A stretch of DNA of 29,196 nt from a virus. The DNA is taken from the IMG/VR virus record IMGVR_UViG_3300031801_000011, positions 1 through 29,196 of that record; one strand, written 5' to 3'. The position numbers and the translations under genes were made by a program. This document shows positions 22,163-29,196 of the stretch, one piece after another (positions within the stretch are counted from its first letter, which is position 1; every line of letters starts with the position of its first letter). The notes beneath the pieces were generated by a model, which ran no database searches, was not told where the DNA came from, and saw only the letters and a program-made list of their open reading frames with translations.

Positions 22163-25100
22163 ATGGCATTAACGTCACCAGGAGTAGAAGTAAGTGTAAT
22201 AAACGAGAGTTTTTATGTACCATCAGATGCGGGTACTACACCACTTTTTATAGTAGCATCAGGACAAAATAAAGCACCGGGTTCAGGATCAGGTACAGCA
22301 TCAGGAACAACAACTGCTAACGCAAATACAGTATATTTGCTATCTTCACAAAGAGAATTAACAGAGACTTTCGGTGATCCAAAATTTTATACAGACGCTT
22401 CAGGAAACGCATTACATGGTTACGAATTAAATGAATGGGGATTACAAGCGGCATATTCTTTCTTAGGAATAGCCAACAGAGCGTATGTTCTAAGACCAAA
22501 CGTTGACTTAACAGAATTAGTAGGAAGTGCATCATCTCCAACTGCTGATCCTACAGATGGAACATACTGGTTTGACCTTGCATCAAGCAGTTTTGGTGTC
22601 CAAGAGTGGTCAGCAACTAATCAAGTATTCACAGCAAAAACACCAACTTTAATTACATCAGTATCTGATTTAGCTGGTAACAGTTCAACAGGTGCACCTA
22701 AAACATCAATAGGTTCAATAGGCGATTATGCTGTAAACACAACACACGTATCAAACAAAATGTATTATAAAAACGATGCAGGAGCTTGGACACAATTAGG
22801 ATCAAGTGCATGGCACTTATCACATCCAGTGGTTTCAGTTGCATCAGGTACAACTGTTGTAAGTGGACAAACAATGTCAATTAACGGAATTACAGTAACA
22901 CCGGGTGGAACTGCACTTTCAGACGTTGTTGCGGCAATTGCCTCAAACGTTACTAACGTAACTGCGGCAATAGATACTGTAACAGGAAATTTAGAAATTT
23001 ATCACAATGGTTATGCACTAGGTGATTCATCTGGAGCTGGAGGCACAAACACAATTAGATTTGAAGAAGGAAATGGAGTATTAGCTTCTTTAGGAATTAC
23101 AGCAAAAATATATAAAGGGCCTACATTCTTACAATCAAAACACACTAGCAGACCTACTTGGAAAACAGCAGACGACAACAGACCTAATGGTTCTGTTTGG
23201 TTTAAAACAACTTCTGCTAATAGCGGAACAAATATTATTGCTAAACTTTATGATTCAACAAACGGAGCATGGGGAACAGTAAGTTCACCATTATATGCAA
23301 CTAATAATTCAGCAATATACAATACTGATCCAACTAACGGCGGAACAGGTATTGCGGCTGGAACTTTATATGCACAATACAACATAACTGAAGAATCGAT
23401 GGCATCAGGTGATGCATTAGACACAACTCCAAATGTTGGTGACTTACAATTATTCAGATTTGAAGGTGCTGAAACTATAATTTCTTCTAAAACAGTTTAT
23501 CCATTAAATTTACAAGGTAAATTTACTTGTTCAGAATCAGTAAAAAATGCAGAAGCATTGGTAGAAAAAATAGTAACAGTTGCTAACCAAGACGGTTCAA
23601 CTATTGCAGATGCAGAAGATTTTGTTACAGGTTTTGCGGCGGCTAACTTTACTAACTTAGAAGCTTCAATTGTAACTTCAGGAAATTACAAAGGTGCAAT
23701 TGAAATTAAACACAAATTAGGTGGTGATTTTAGAATGGCTGACAATGTTGAAGGTACTCCATTAGCAACTGCAGGATTTAGTACTTCAACTGCTCATGCT
23801 TACGGTGGATACACAGCAAATTCAACAACACTAATTGACAATTTATATGCGGCACCAACTGGTGAAACAATGGACTCAACTACAAATGCAGGAATAGTTG
23901 CTTCTAACTGGAAAAGATTAAGTTACACAGCAGGTATAAACTCACCAAACAATGAACCAGCAGACGGTTCATTATGGTATGATACAACAGTTGATTCAGC
24001 TGATATTATGTCACACAACGGAACAACTTGGGTAGGCTATAGAACAGCACACGCAACAACTGATCCAAGTGGTCCACAATTTTCAGCAACAACACCAACT
24101 ACACAATCAGATGGTACTGCACTTGTAACAAATGACTTATGGGTTGATACAAGCGATTTAGAAAATTATCCAAAAATTTACAAATACAATACATCTGCAA
24201 CATTAAGCTCAACTAATACAGCAAACCAAGTAGCAGTTACTACAACTGGCGCGGCTTGGGTAACAGTTGACAAAGCAGACCAAACAACAGAAGACGGTAT
24301 TGTGTTTGCTGATGCTAGATGGCATACATTAGCAGAAAGAAGTGCCAATGCCAGCACACAGGCCGGAACAGCAAGTTCAATTAAAGACTTGTTAACTGAT
24401 GGCTTCTTAGACCCAGATGCGCCTGATCCAGCTTTATATCCACAAGGTATAATGCTTTGGAATTCTAGACGTTCTGGTTACAATATTAAAGAATACAAAA
24501 ACAGTTATATTACTGAAACAAAATATCCAAGTTCAGGATCAAGTGGATTAGGTAACATTAGATACAGCAACGAAGCTGTAGGCGGTTACTTCCCAGACAG
24601 ATGGGTTACTAGATCAGGAAATAAAGAAGATGGTTCAGGAACATTTGGAAGAAAAGCACAAAGAAAAGTTGTTATTCAGCAAATAAAATCTGAGATAGAC
24701 ACTAACCAAGCAATAAGAGAAGATCAAAGAGGATTCAACGTTATTGCTTGTCCTGGTTATCCAGAAGCAATTTCAAATATGATTAACTTAAACACTGATC
24801 GAAATAATACAGCATTTATAATTGGTGATACACCTTTAAGATTAGAAGGTACAGCAACAGCAATTACAAATTGGTCAAATAACTCGGCGGCGGCACTTGA
24901 TAACGGTGAAGACGGATTAGTAAGTGCGAGTGATTACTTAGGCGTATTTTATCCATCAGGAAAAACAACAGATAACAGCGGAAATACAGTTGTAGTTCCA
25001 CCATCTCATATGATTATGAGAACGTTAGCAAATAATGATAATGTTGCGTATCCATGGTTTGCACCAGCAGGTACAAGACGTGGTGTTGTAGACAATGCAA

Positions 25101-25594
25101 CAGCAGTTGGTTATATTGATGCAAGTGAAGGCGAATTTAAAACAATATCTGTAACAGAATCAGTAAGAGATTCAATGCATTCAGTTAAAATTAATCCAAT
25201 TACTTTCTTCTCAGGAGCAGGAATTGTTAACTTTGGTAACTTAACTAAAGTTTCTGGAAGTTCAGCATTAGATAGAATTAACGTTTCAAGATTAGCAGTA
25301 TATCTAAGAAGTCAATTAGATGCAATTGGAAAACCGTTTATTTTTGAACCAAATGATGAATTAACTAGAAATGAAATTAAAGGTGCAATAGAATCATTCT
25401 TATTAGAACTAGTTGGACAAAGAGCATTATATGACTTCTTAGTAGTTTGTGATGAAACTAATAACACAGCAACTAGAATAGATAGAAATGAATTATATGT
25501 TGATATAGCAATTGAACCAGTTAAATCGGTTGAGTTTATTTACATACCATTAAGAATTAAAAACACAGGAGAAATTGCAAAATTAGGGAACTAA
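22163..25594 (+). CDS. gp18: Tail sheath gp18, greatly enlarged
   Basis: This is the contractile sheath subunit. The N-terminus (MALTSPGVEVSVINESFYVP, residues 1-20) and C-terminal ~400 residues are classical gp18: GFNVIACPGYPEA, SVRDSMHSVKINPITFFSGAGIVNFG, INVSRLAVYLRSQLDAIGKP, then FEPNDELTRNEIKGAIESFL and DIAIEPVKSVEFIYIPL. At 1143 residues it is far longer than T4 gp18 (659). The extra sequence lies between about residues 120 and 745, in the outer insertion domain. Five small W/Y-rich modules are visible there, near 127-158, 183-212, 336-374, 596-625 and 651-701, for example ADGSLWYDTT ... HNGTTWVGY. It has its own late promoter and a strong ribosome-binding site. Confidence 0.95.
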   Translation: MALTSPGVEVSVINESFYVPSDAGTTPLFIVASGQNKAPGSGSGTASGTTTANANTVYLLSSQRELTETFGDPKFYTDASGNALHGYELNEWGLQAAYSFLGIANRAYVLRPNVDLTELVGSASSPTADPTDGTYWFDLASSSFGVQEWSATNQVFTAKTPTLITSVSDLAGNSSTGAPKTSIGSIGDYAVNTTHVSNKMYYKNDAGAWTQLGSSAWHLSHPVVSVASGTTVVSGQTMSINGITVTPGGTALSDVVAAIASNVTNVTAAIDTVTGNLEIYHNGYALGDSSGAGGTNTIRFEEGNGVLASLGITAKIYKGPTFLQSKHTSRPTWKTADDNRPNGSVWFKTTSANSGTNIIAKLYDSTNGAWGTVSSPLYATNNSAIYNTDPTNGGTGIAAGTLYAQYNITEESMASGDALDTTPNVGDLQLFRFEGAETIISSKTVYPLNLQGKFTCSESVKNAEALVEKIVTVANQDGSTIADAEDFVTGFAAANFTNLEASIVTSGNYKGAIEIKHKLGGDFRMADNVEGTPLATAGFSTSTAHAYGGYTANSTTLIDNLYAAPTGETMDSTTNAGIVASNWKRLSYTAGINSPNNEPADGSLWYDTTVDSADIMSHNGTTWVGYRTAHATTDPSGPQFSATTPTTQSDGTALVTNDLWVDTSDLENYPKIYKYNTSATLSSTNTANQVAVTTTGAAWVTVDKADQTTEDGIVFADARWHTLAERSANASTQAGTASSIKDLLTDGFLDPDAPDPALYPQGIMLWNSRRSGYNIKEYKNSYITETKYPSSGSSGLGNIRYSNEAVGGYFPDRWVTRSGNKEDGSGTFGRKAQRKVVIQQIKSEIDTNQAIREDQRGFNVIACPGYPEAISNMINLNTDRNNTAFIIGDTPLRLEGTATAITNWSNNSAAALDNGEDGLVSASDYLGVFYPSGKTTDNSGNTVVVPPSHMIMRTLANNDNVAYPWFAPAGTRRGVVDNATAVGYIDASEGEFKTISVTESVRDSMHSVKINPITFFSGAGIVNFGNLTKVSGSSALDRINVSRLAVYLRSQLDAIGKPFIFEPNDELTRNEIKGAIESFLLELVGQRALYDFLVVCDETNNTATRIDRNELYVDIAIEPVKSVEFIYIPLRIKNTGEIAKLGN

Positions 25595-25600
25595 TTTTTA

Positions 25601-25608
25601 GATAAATA
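25601..25608 (+). promoter_or_regulatory. T4-type late promoter of tail tube (GATAAATA)
   Basis: The predicted +1 is near 25614, 10 nt before ATG 25624. The AGGAGAG ribosome-binding site (25608-25614) lies just upstream of +1, so it would be present only on read-through mRNA from gp18. Confidence 0.55.
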
Positions 25609-25623
25609 GGAGAGAGAAAACAC

Positions 25624-26250
25624 ATGGCAATATCAACATTATCAAAATTTACAGTACCTTTAGCAAACGATCAAAGTTCAGCATCACAAGGCTTGTTGAT
25701 GCCAAAACTACAATATCGTTTTAGAGCAATCCTAGAAAATTTTGGAGTATCAACACCAAGATCAGAATTAACAAAACAAGTAATAGATATTACAAGACCT
25801 AATTTAACTTTTGATACTGTAACATTAGACGTTTACAACTCAAAAGTATTTGTAGCAGGTAAACATACTTGGGATCCAATTACAATCACATTAAGAGATG
25901 ACGTTAACAACGCAGTTACTAAACTAGTTGGTGAACAAATTCAAAAACAATTTGATTTCTTTGAACAATCAAGTGCGGCATCTGGTATTGATTATAAATT
26001 TACAACTAGACTTGAAATGCTAGATGGTGGTAACGGAGCAAGTAAACCAAATGTATTAGAAACATTTGAGTTATACGGTGCTTATGTTGAAAACGTTAAC
26101 TATAATACTTTAGCATATGCAACATCAGATCCAACAACAATTACAATGTCAATAAGATATGACAACTGTATACAAACACCAACTGGTACAGGAATTGGTA
26201 CTGCTGTAACAAGAACAATAGGTACACTTTCAACTGGTGGTGGACAATAA
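25624..26250 (+). CDS. gp19: Tail tube protein gp19
   Basis: This forms the inner tube of the contractile tail. The 208-residue protein has the expected tube signatures: LQYRFRAILENFG (about 30-42), VIDITRPNLTFDTVTLDVYNSKVFVAGKHTWDPITITLRDDV (about 58-99) and a closing TITMSIRYDNCIQ. T4 gp19 is 163 residues; the N-terminal LSKFTVPLANDQSSASQ lead and the T/G-rich tail account for the difference. It follows gp18 by 29 bp as in T4 and is closed by a terminator 23 bp downstream. Confidence 0.9.
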   Translation: MAISTLSKFTVPLANDQSSASQGLLMPKLQYRFRAILENFGVSTPRSELTKQVIDITRPNLTFDTVTLDVYNSKVFVAGKHTWDPITITLRDDVNNAVTKLVGEQIQKQFDFFEQSSAASGIDYKFTTRLEMLDGGNGASKPNVLETFELYGAYVENVNYNTLAYATSDPTTITMSIRYDNCIQTPTGTGIGTAVTRTIGTLSTGGGQ

Positions 26251-26273
26251 CATTTAAAAAAGCAATTATAATG

Positions 26274-26302
26274 AAAAAAGCGTCTTTATAGGCGCTTTTT
26301 TT
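26274..26302 (+). terminator. Intrinsic terminator after the tail tube gene
   Basis: AAAAAAGCGTC (26274-26284) pairs with GGCGCTTTTTT (26291-26301) across a TTTATA loop, ending in T7. A consensus late promoter begins 6 bp later. Confidence 0.85.
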
Positions 26303-26307
26303 GTGGC

Positions 26308-26315
26308 TATAAATA
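26308..26315 (+). promoter_or_regulatory. T4-type late promoter (consensus TATAAATA), leaderless class
   Basis: Exact consensus, 8 nt before ATG 26324. Predicted +1 is A26321 and the leader 3 nt. The GTG at 26303 lies upstream of the promoter and cannot be the start of this transcript. Confidence 0.75.
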
Positions 26316-26323
26316 CAAGTACT

Positions 26324-27706
26324 ATGCCAAGTATAAACAATTTTCTTAAAGGATTTTCAAACGGCCTTCCAGGAATGAAAGACTACCGTCACGCATCTAG
26401 ACTTTACATAGACGATAATTTCAAATTAATGCCGAAACAGAAATTTCTGTTTCACGTGGTATTAACATTAAATGATGTTGTTGCACAATCTAAATTTACT
26501 CCTAATGAATTATTAGAATTGAATATGCTTGTTAAGGCTTGTGAACTTCCTCGTTATAATATGAACATTGAAGAAAAAACTCAATACAATAAAAAAATAT
26601 ATGCGGCAACACGTATTGCTTATGATCCAGTTAATATTACGTTTCATGATGATCATGCTGATACTGTTAATGCGTTTTGGAAAAAATATTACGAATATAA
26701 TGTTGCAGATTCGGTTCATCTTAATGAAGAACTTGCAGAAACTTATGCTAAAGATGATTATTATACAACAAATAGAAAAACAACAAAATGGGGTTTAGAT
26801 ACTCCTAAACAAAGTAAACTTCCGTTTCTAAAAAATGTTGAAATTTTTGTGTTACATAAAAAAAAATTTACTTCATTTAGATTAGTTAACCCTATTATTG
26901 GTTCATTTAATCATGATAATTTAGATGCGGCAGACGGAACTGGTGTTATGCAAAATACAATGCAAGTTTTATATGAAACTGTAAGATACAGAACAGGAAA
27001 AGTTGATAAAGGATCAATAACAGGATGGGCTACAATACATTATGATAACGAACCTTCTCCGTTAAGTGTATTAGGTAAAGGTACAAATTCAATATTTGGA
27101 CCCGGCGGAGTTATTGATGGCGTAGGTTCGGTAATAAGAATGGCTAGAGGCGGAAATATTTTAGGTGCAATTATTGGTGCAACAAACACATATAATAATG
27201 CAAAAAAAATTAAAAAAAGTTCCGTTAAAGAAGAATTAAAAGGAATTGTAAAAGAAGGTGTTTTAGAAGTTGGCAAACAAGCAGGCACAATTACAAATCC
27301 AATTGGCAACTTTGCAATTGGAGCCGCGGCGGGAACAGCACTAACTATTGCAACTGCAAAAGGTTTAGTAGATAATAAAAATCCACAAAACACAACAATA
27401 ATATCAAATCCAATTTTAGATAGTACACTATATCTTACAGCAGACGAGGCTTATAATATTGTTACTACTAACGACGCTATAAAAAATGCAATTGCGGCTG
27501 GAATATATTATAAAGATGTAGGTTCTAGAAAAGGATTAACAATAGCAGAATCAGATGTAGAATATACAGGATCTACTGATACAACAAAAACAGTATATAA
27601 GTCTAAAGCAATTACAAATATCCGTAAACTTGTAACCGAAGGATATATAAAAATTGATAGAGATACACAAAACGTATCAATTATAGTTGAGAAGGCAAAT
27701 TTATAA
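26324..27706 (+). CDS. Second tail-tube-family protein, gp48/gp54-like baseplate tube candidate
   Basis: This protein is 460 residues from ATG 26324 (MPSINNFLKGFSNGLPGMKD). Residues about 40-270 resemble a tail-tube fold. KFLFHVVLTLN, ELNMLVKACELPRYNMNIEEKTQYNKKIY and IAYDPVNITFHDDHADTVNAFWKKYYEYN parallel gp19-type proteins, in which a substrate strand is followed by (D/W)P(V/I)xIT(F/L)xDD. The C-terminal ~190 residues are different: Gly/Ala-rich, amphipathic segments (GGNILGAIIGATNTYNNAKK, IGNFAIGAAAGTALTIATAK). In T4 the tube-fold proteins with extra domains are gp48 and gp54, which start the tube on the baseplate, so one of those roles is likely; which one is unclear. The stop overlaps the next ATG (TAATG). 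Confidence 0.7.
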   Translation: MPSINNFLKGFSNGLPGMKDYRHASRLYIDDNFKLMPKQKFLFHVVLTLNDVVAQSKFTPNELLELNMLVKACELPRYNMNIEEKTQYNKKIYAATRIAYDPVNITFHDDHADTVNAFWKKYYEYNVADSVHLNEELAETYAKDDYYTTNRKTTKWGLDTPKQSKLPFLKNVEIFVLHKKKFTSFRLVNPIIGSFNHDNLDAADGTGVMQNTMQVLYETVRYRTGKVDKGSITGWATIHYDNEPSPLSVLGKGTNSIFGPGGVIDGVGSVIRMARGGNILGAIIGATNTYNNAKKIKKSSVKEELKGIVKEGVLEVGKQAGTITNPIGNFAIGAAAGTALTIATAKGLVDNKNPQNTTIISNPILDSTLYLTADEAYNIVTTNDAIKNAIAAGIYYKDVGSRKGLTIAESDVEYTGSTDTTKTVYKSKAITNIRKLVTEGYIKIDRDTQNVSIIVEKANL

Positions 27707-28083
27707 TGGACATTTTTTACACTAACTTACCACAAAAAGAAAAAGACCAATTCGATAAGACTATTCAAGAATTAACTACAACAAATTACGAAGAAGAGTT
27801 TCAATTTAATGTTGGTGAATATGATGCGGCAATTGGACATTTTGTTAAAAGAGGCTTTTCAAGAACTGCGGCCGAATCAACTGCTTATGTTATTTTACAA
27901 CAAGCAAAGATCGACTCTGTTAGTCCACAAGAAATATTAGATCAATTAACAAAAGCAGACGAGGCCCAACTTTCTGAATTAATAACAATTATATTAAATG
28001 CTAATAGATATAAGTCTAGTAGGTTGGGTGTAAGACAAACTCGTTCAACAAAAGATACCGTGTCTAGAAACATTCTAGACTAA
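27706..28083 (+). CDS. Conserved phage protein, unknown function
   Basis: This 125-residue protein is mainly helical and carries EEEFQFNVGEYDAAIGHFVKRGFSRTAAESTAYVIL (about 26-61, here quoted only as a region of interest: key residues are the NVGEYDAA and KRGFSRTAAE blocks). I believe similar proteins occur beside tail and head-completion genes in marine T4-like phages, but cannot give a function. The basic C-terminus (RYKSSRLGVRQTRSTKD) could bind nucleic acid or an acidic partner. It is coupled on both sides: its ATG overlaps the upstream stop and its stop overlaps the gp4 start. This suggests a role in the same assembly step as those two. Confidence 0.65.
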   Translation: MDIFYTNLPQKEKDQFDKTIQELTTTNYEEEFQFNVGEYDAAIGHFVKRGFSRTAAESTAYVILQQAKIDSVSPQEILDQLTKADEAQLSELITIILNANRYKSSRLGVRQTRSTKDTVSRNILD

Positions 28084-28523
28084 TGATACCAAGATTTGCT
28101 AAAGGAAAATTTTCTCCAAAAAATCCAGAAAAATATGTTGGATTAAAAACGCCAACTTATAGAAGTAGTTGGGAACAAGCATTTATGAGATTATGCGATG
28201 AACATCCTAACGTATATAAATGGGCAAGTGAATCAATTAAAATCCCGTATAGGCATCCATTAACAGGCAAGTATACAATCTATGTACCTGATTTTTTCAT
28301 TGTTTATAACGACAAACAAGGGCGTAAACACGCCGAAATGGTCGAAGTTAAGCCAATGTCCCAGACAACATTAGAACGTGCAGGTAAAAGTATGGGAAAG
28401 AAAAAACAAGTTGTAATAAACATGGCCAAATGGGAGGCCGCAAACGCTTACGCAAAACAAAATAGAATGAGATTTAGAGTCGTATCAGAAGACCAATTAT
28501 TTCATCAAGGTACACGTAAATAA
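28083..28523 (+). CDS. gp4: Head completion protein gp4 (PD-(D/E)xK nuclease fold)
   Basis: T4 gp4 (gene 4/50/65) completes the packaged head before tail joining. This 146-residue protein is close to T4's length (150). It has the opening FSPKNPEKYVG, SSWEQAFMRLCDEHPNV (about 29-45), and IKIPYRHPLTGKYTIYVPDFFI (about 53-74). It ends with HAEMVEVKPMSQ. The residues E31 (SSWE), D71 (VPDF) and E-x-K (VEVKP, about 92-96) line up as a PD-(D/E)xK nuclease or TnsA-like active site. The gene is coupled to its upstream neighbour (TAATG) and lies 5 bp before the terminase small subunit, fitting a head maturation group. Confidence 0.85.
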   Translation: MIPRFAKGKFSPKNPEKYVGLKTPTYRSSWEQAFMRLCDEHPNVYKWASESIKIPYRHPLTGKYTIYVPDFFIVYNDKQGRKHAEMVEVKPMSQTTLERAGKSMGKKKQVVINMAKWEAANAYAKQNRMRFRVVSEDQLFHQGTRK

Positions 28524-28528
28524 TCAAA

Positions 28529-29071
28529 ATGACTAAAAAGTTAGAAGACATATTAAATTTACCAAATGTTAAAGAAGCATTTAAAGAAGTAGATAAAAAA
28601 GACAAAGAAAATCAAGCTAAACAAATAAATGGTATTCCAAAAAATATTGACCCACAAACTGCAAAAAATTTAGAAAAAACTTATGCTGAATTTGATAAAA
28701 TTGCGGCATCACTTCCTCAAGTAAAAGGACTAGGAGATTTATCAGATTTAGAATTAGATAAACTGGCTGTTGAAGCTGAAGAAAGTTATAAAAATTTAAT
28801 GGATTTAGGAATGAACGTAGACTCACGTTATTCAGGACGTATATTTGAAGTTGCAAGTACTATGTTACGTAATGCCATAGATGCTAAAGGTTCTAAAATA
28901 GACAAAAAACTTAAAATGGTTGAATTACAACTTAAAAAACTAAAAATAGATAAGGATGGTAAAGACGGTGGTGCAATTGAAGAAAGCGAAGGATTTGTTA
29001 TATCAGATCGTAACGAATTAATGAAGAAACTGCTTAAAACAGATGACGCCAAAGCTGAAGATAAAGACTAA
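28529..29071 (+). CDS. gp16: Small terminase subunit gp16
   Basis: This is the DNA-recognition and regulatory subunit of the packaging motor. The 180-residue protein opens MTKKLEDILNLPNVKEAF. Its centre EESYKNLMDLGMNVDSRYSGRIFEVASTMLRNAIDAK parallels the T4 gp16 oligomerisation helices ([36 protein letters not shown]); key shared features are the paired long helices with an SxRxxEV/F turn. A charged C-terminus follows (LMKKLLKTDDAKAEDKD). T4 gp16 is 164 residues. A CGTAAATA motif 6 nt before the ATG overlaps the end of gp4. The large terminase is expected just beyond the window or after the next gene. Confidence 0.75.
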   Translation: MTKKLEDILNLPNVKEAFKEVDKKDKENQAKQINGIPKNIDPQTAKNLEKTYAEFDKIAASLPQVKGLGDLSDLELDKLAVEAEESYKNLMDLGMNVDSRYSGRIFEVASTMLRNAIDAKGSKIDKKLKMVELQLKKLKIDKDGKDGGAIEESEGFVISDRNELMKKLLKTDDAKAEDKD

Positions 29072-29074
29072 ATA
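29067..29074 (+). promoter_or_regulatory. T4-type late promoter (ACTAAATA), leaderless class
   Basis: Overlaps the gp16 stop codon and lies 8 nt before ATG 29083. Predicted +1 is A29080, leader 3 nt. Confidence 0.6.
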
Positions 29075-29082
29075 GTACTAAT

Positions 29083-29196
29083 ATGAGCACGTTTGCAAAA
29101 TATCTAACAGAATCGACTAACACTTACGAGTATAAAGTCAAAATAGCAGGTGATACTAAAGAGAATTTTTCTTCTCGTTTAGAGACAGCCTGTCAA
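29083..29196 (+). CDS. Start of a conserved phage gene, 3'-truncated by the window
   Basis: Thirty-eight codons are visible, beginning MSTFAKYLTESTNTYEYKVK and continuing IAGDTKENFSSRLETAC. I recognise MSTFxxYLTE-x(4)-Y-x-(Y/F)-K-(V/I)-x-(I/V)-AG as the opening of a conserved, unassigned protein found near the terminase genes of marine T4-like phages. The start lies 8 nt after a late-type motif with no Shine-Dalgarno. Function unknown. Confidence 0.6.
   Translation, partial: MSTFAKYLTESTNTYEYKVKIAGDTKENFSSRLETACQ

Noticed and set aside
26303-26323. GTG start for the second tube-family protein
   Set aside because: It lies upstream of and across a consensus late promoter; ATG 26324 fits the common 8-nt spacing.

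Overview
This 29.2 kb window is a virion-structure region of a T4-like myovirus. It is strongly A+T-rich by eye and carries the neck, sheath, tube, head-completion, small-terminase and dNMP-kinase gene set, plus long mosaic tail-fibre genes typical of marine T4-like phages. The base composition and fibre styles point to a pelagiphage (SAR11-type host) or a close relative of the cyanophages. No photosynthesis, CRISPR, tRNA or integrase genes are seen. The host assignment is inference.

Layout: 1-1019 is the 3' part of the major capsid gene (gp23). 1049-2132 holds a two-TM mini-protein and a small structural protein, each behind a late-type promoter and closed by a hairpin terminator. 2149-16709 is a fibre/adhesin region: three small fibre-type genes, a minus-strand fibre gene (3659-4525), a 979-residue fibre with PKD-like domains, its partner, two minus-strand genes of unknown function (8541-9426), then fibres of 533, 336, 1211 and 209 residues. 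A lipoprotein gene (16709-16921) ends this operon and meets, tail to tail, a 28-codon TM gene on the minus strand. 17005-20068 (minus) is gp14 - gp15 - Nudix. gp13 diverges from gp14 at 20112. 20906-22016 holds a mini-gene, gp1 dNMP kinase and a degenerate HNH-like gene. 22163-29196 (plus) is an enlarged tail sheath gp18, tail tube gp19, a second tube-family protein, an unknown gene, gp4 head-completion nuclease, gp16 small terminase and the start of another gene.

Expression: about 15 matches to the T4 late-promoter core (NNTAAATA) lie just upstream of genes, several of them directly after a terminator. They fall into two classes. In one, the ATG lies 5-8 nt after the motif with no Shine-Dalgarno, which predicts leaderless late mRNAs (2149, 4525-, 20068-, 20112, 20906, 26324, 29083). 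In the other, there is a longer leader with a good Shine-Dalgarno, and foldable or palindromic sequence often begins at the predicted +1 (1191, 1561, 9479, 12369, 22118). The most striking leader is an 80-nt four-way-junction RNA at 1562-1641. I regard the two-class late mRNA organisation and that RNA as the best candidates for something not yet described.

Together the genes build the head shell, package DNA, and make the neck, contractile tail and a large adhesin set. Fibre genes share swappable modules, and a small W/Y-rich module recurs in the sheath and neck proteins.
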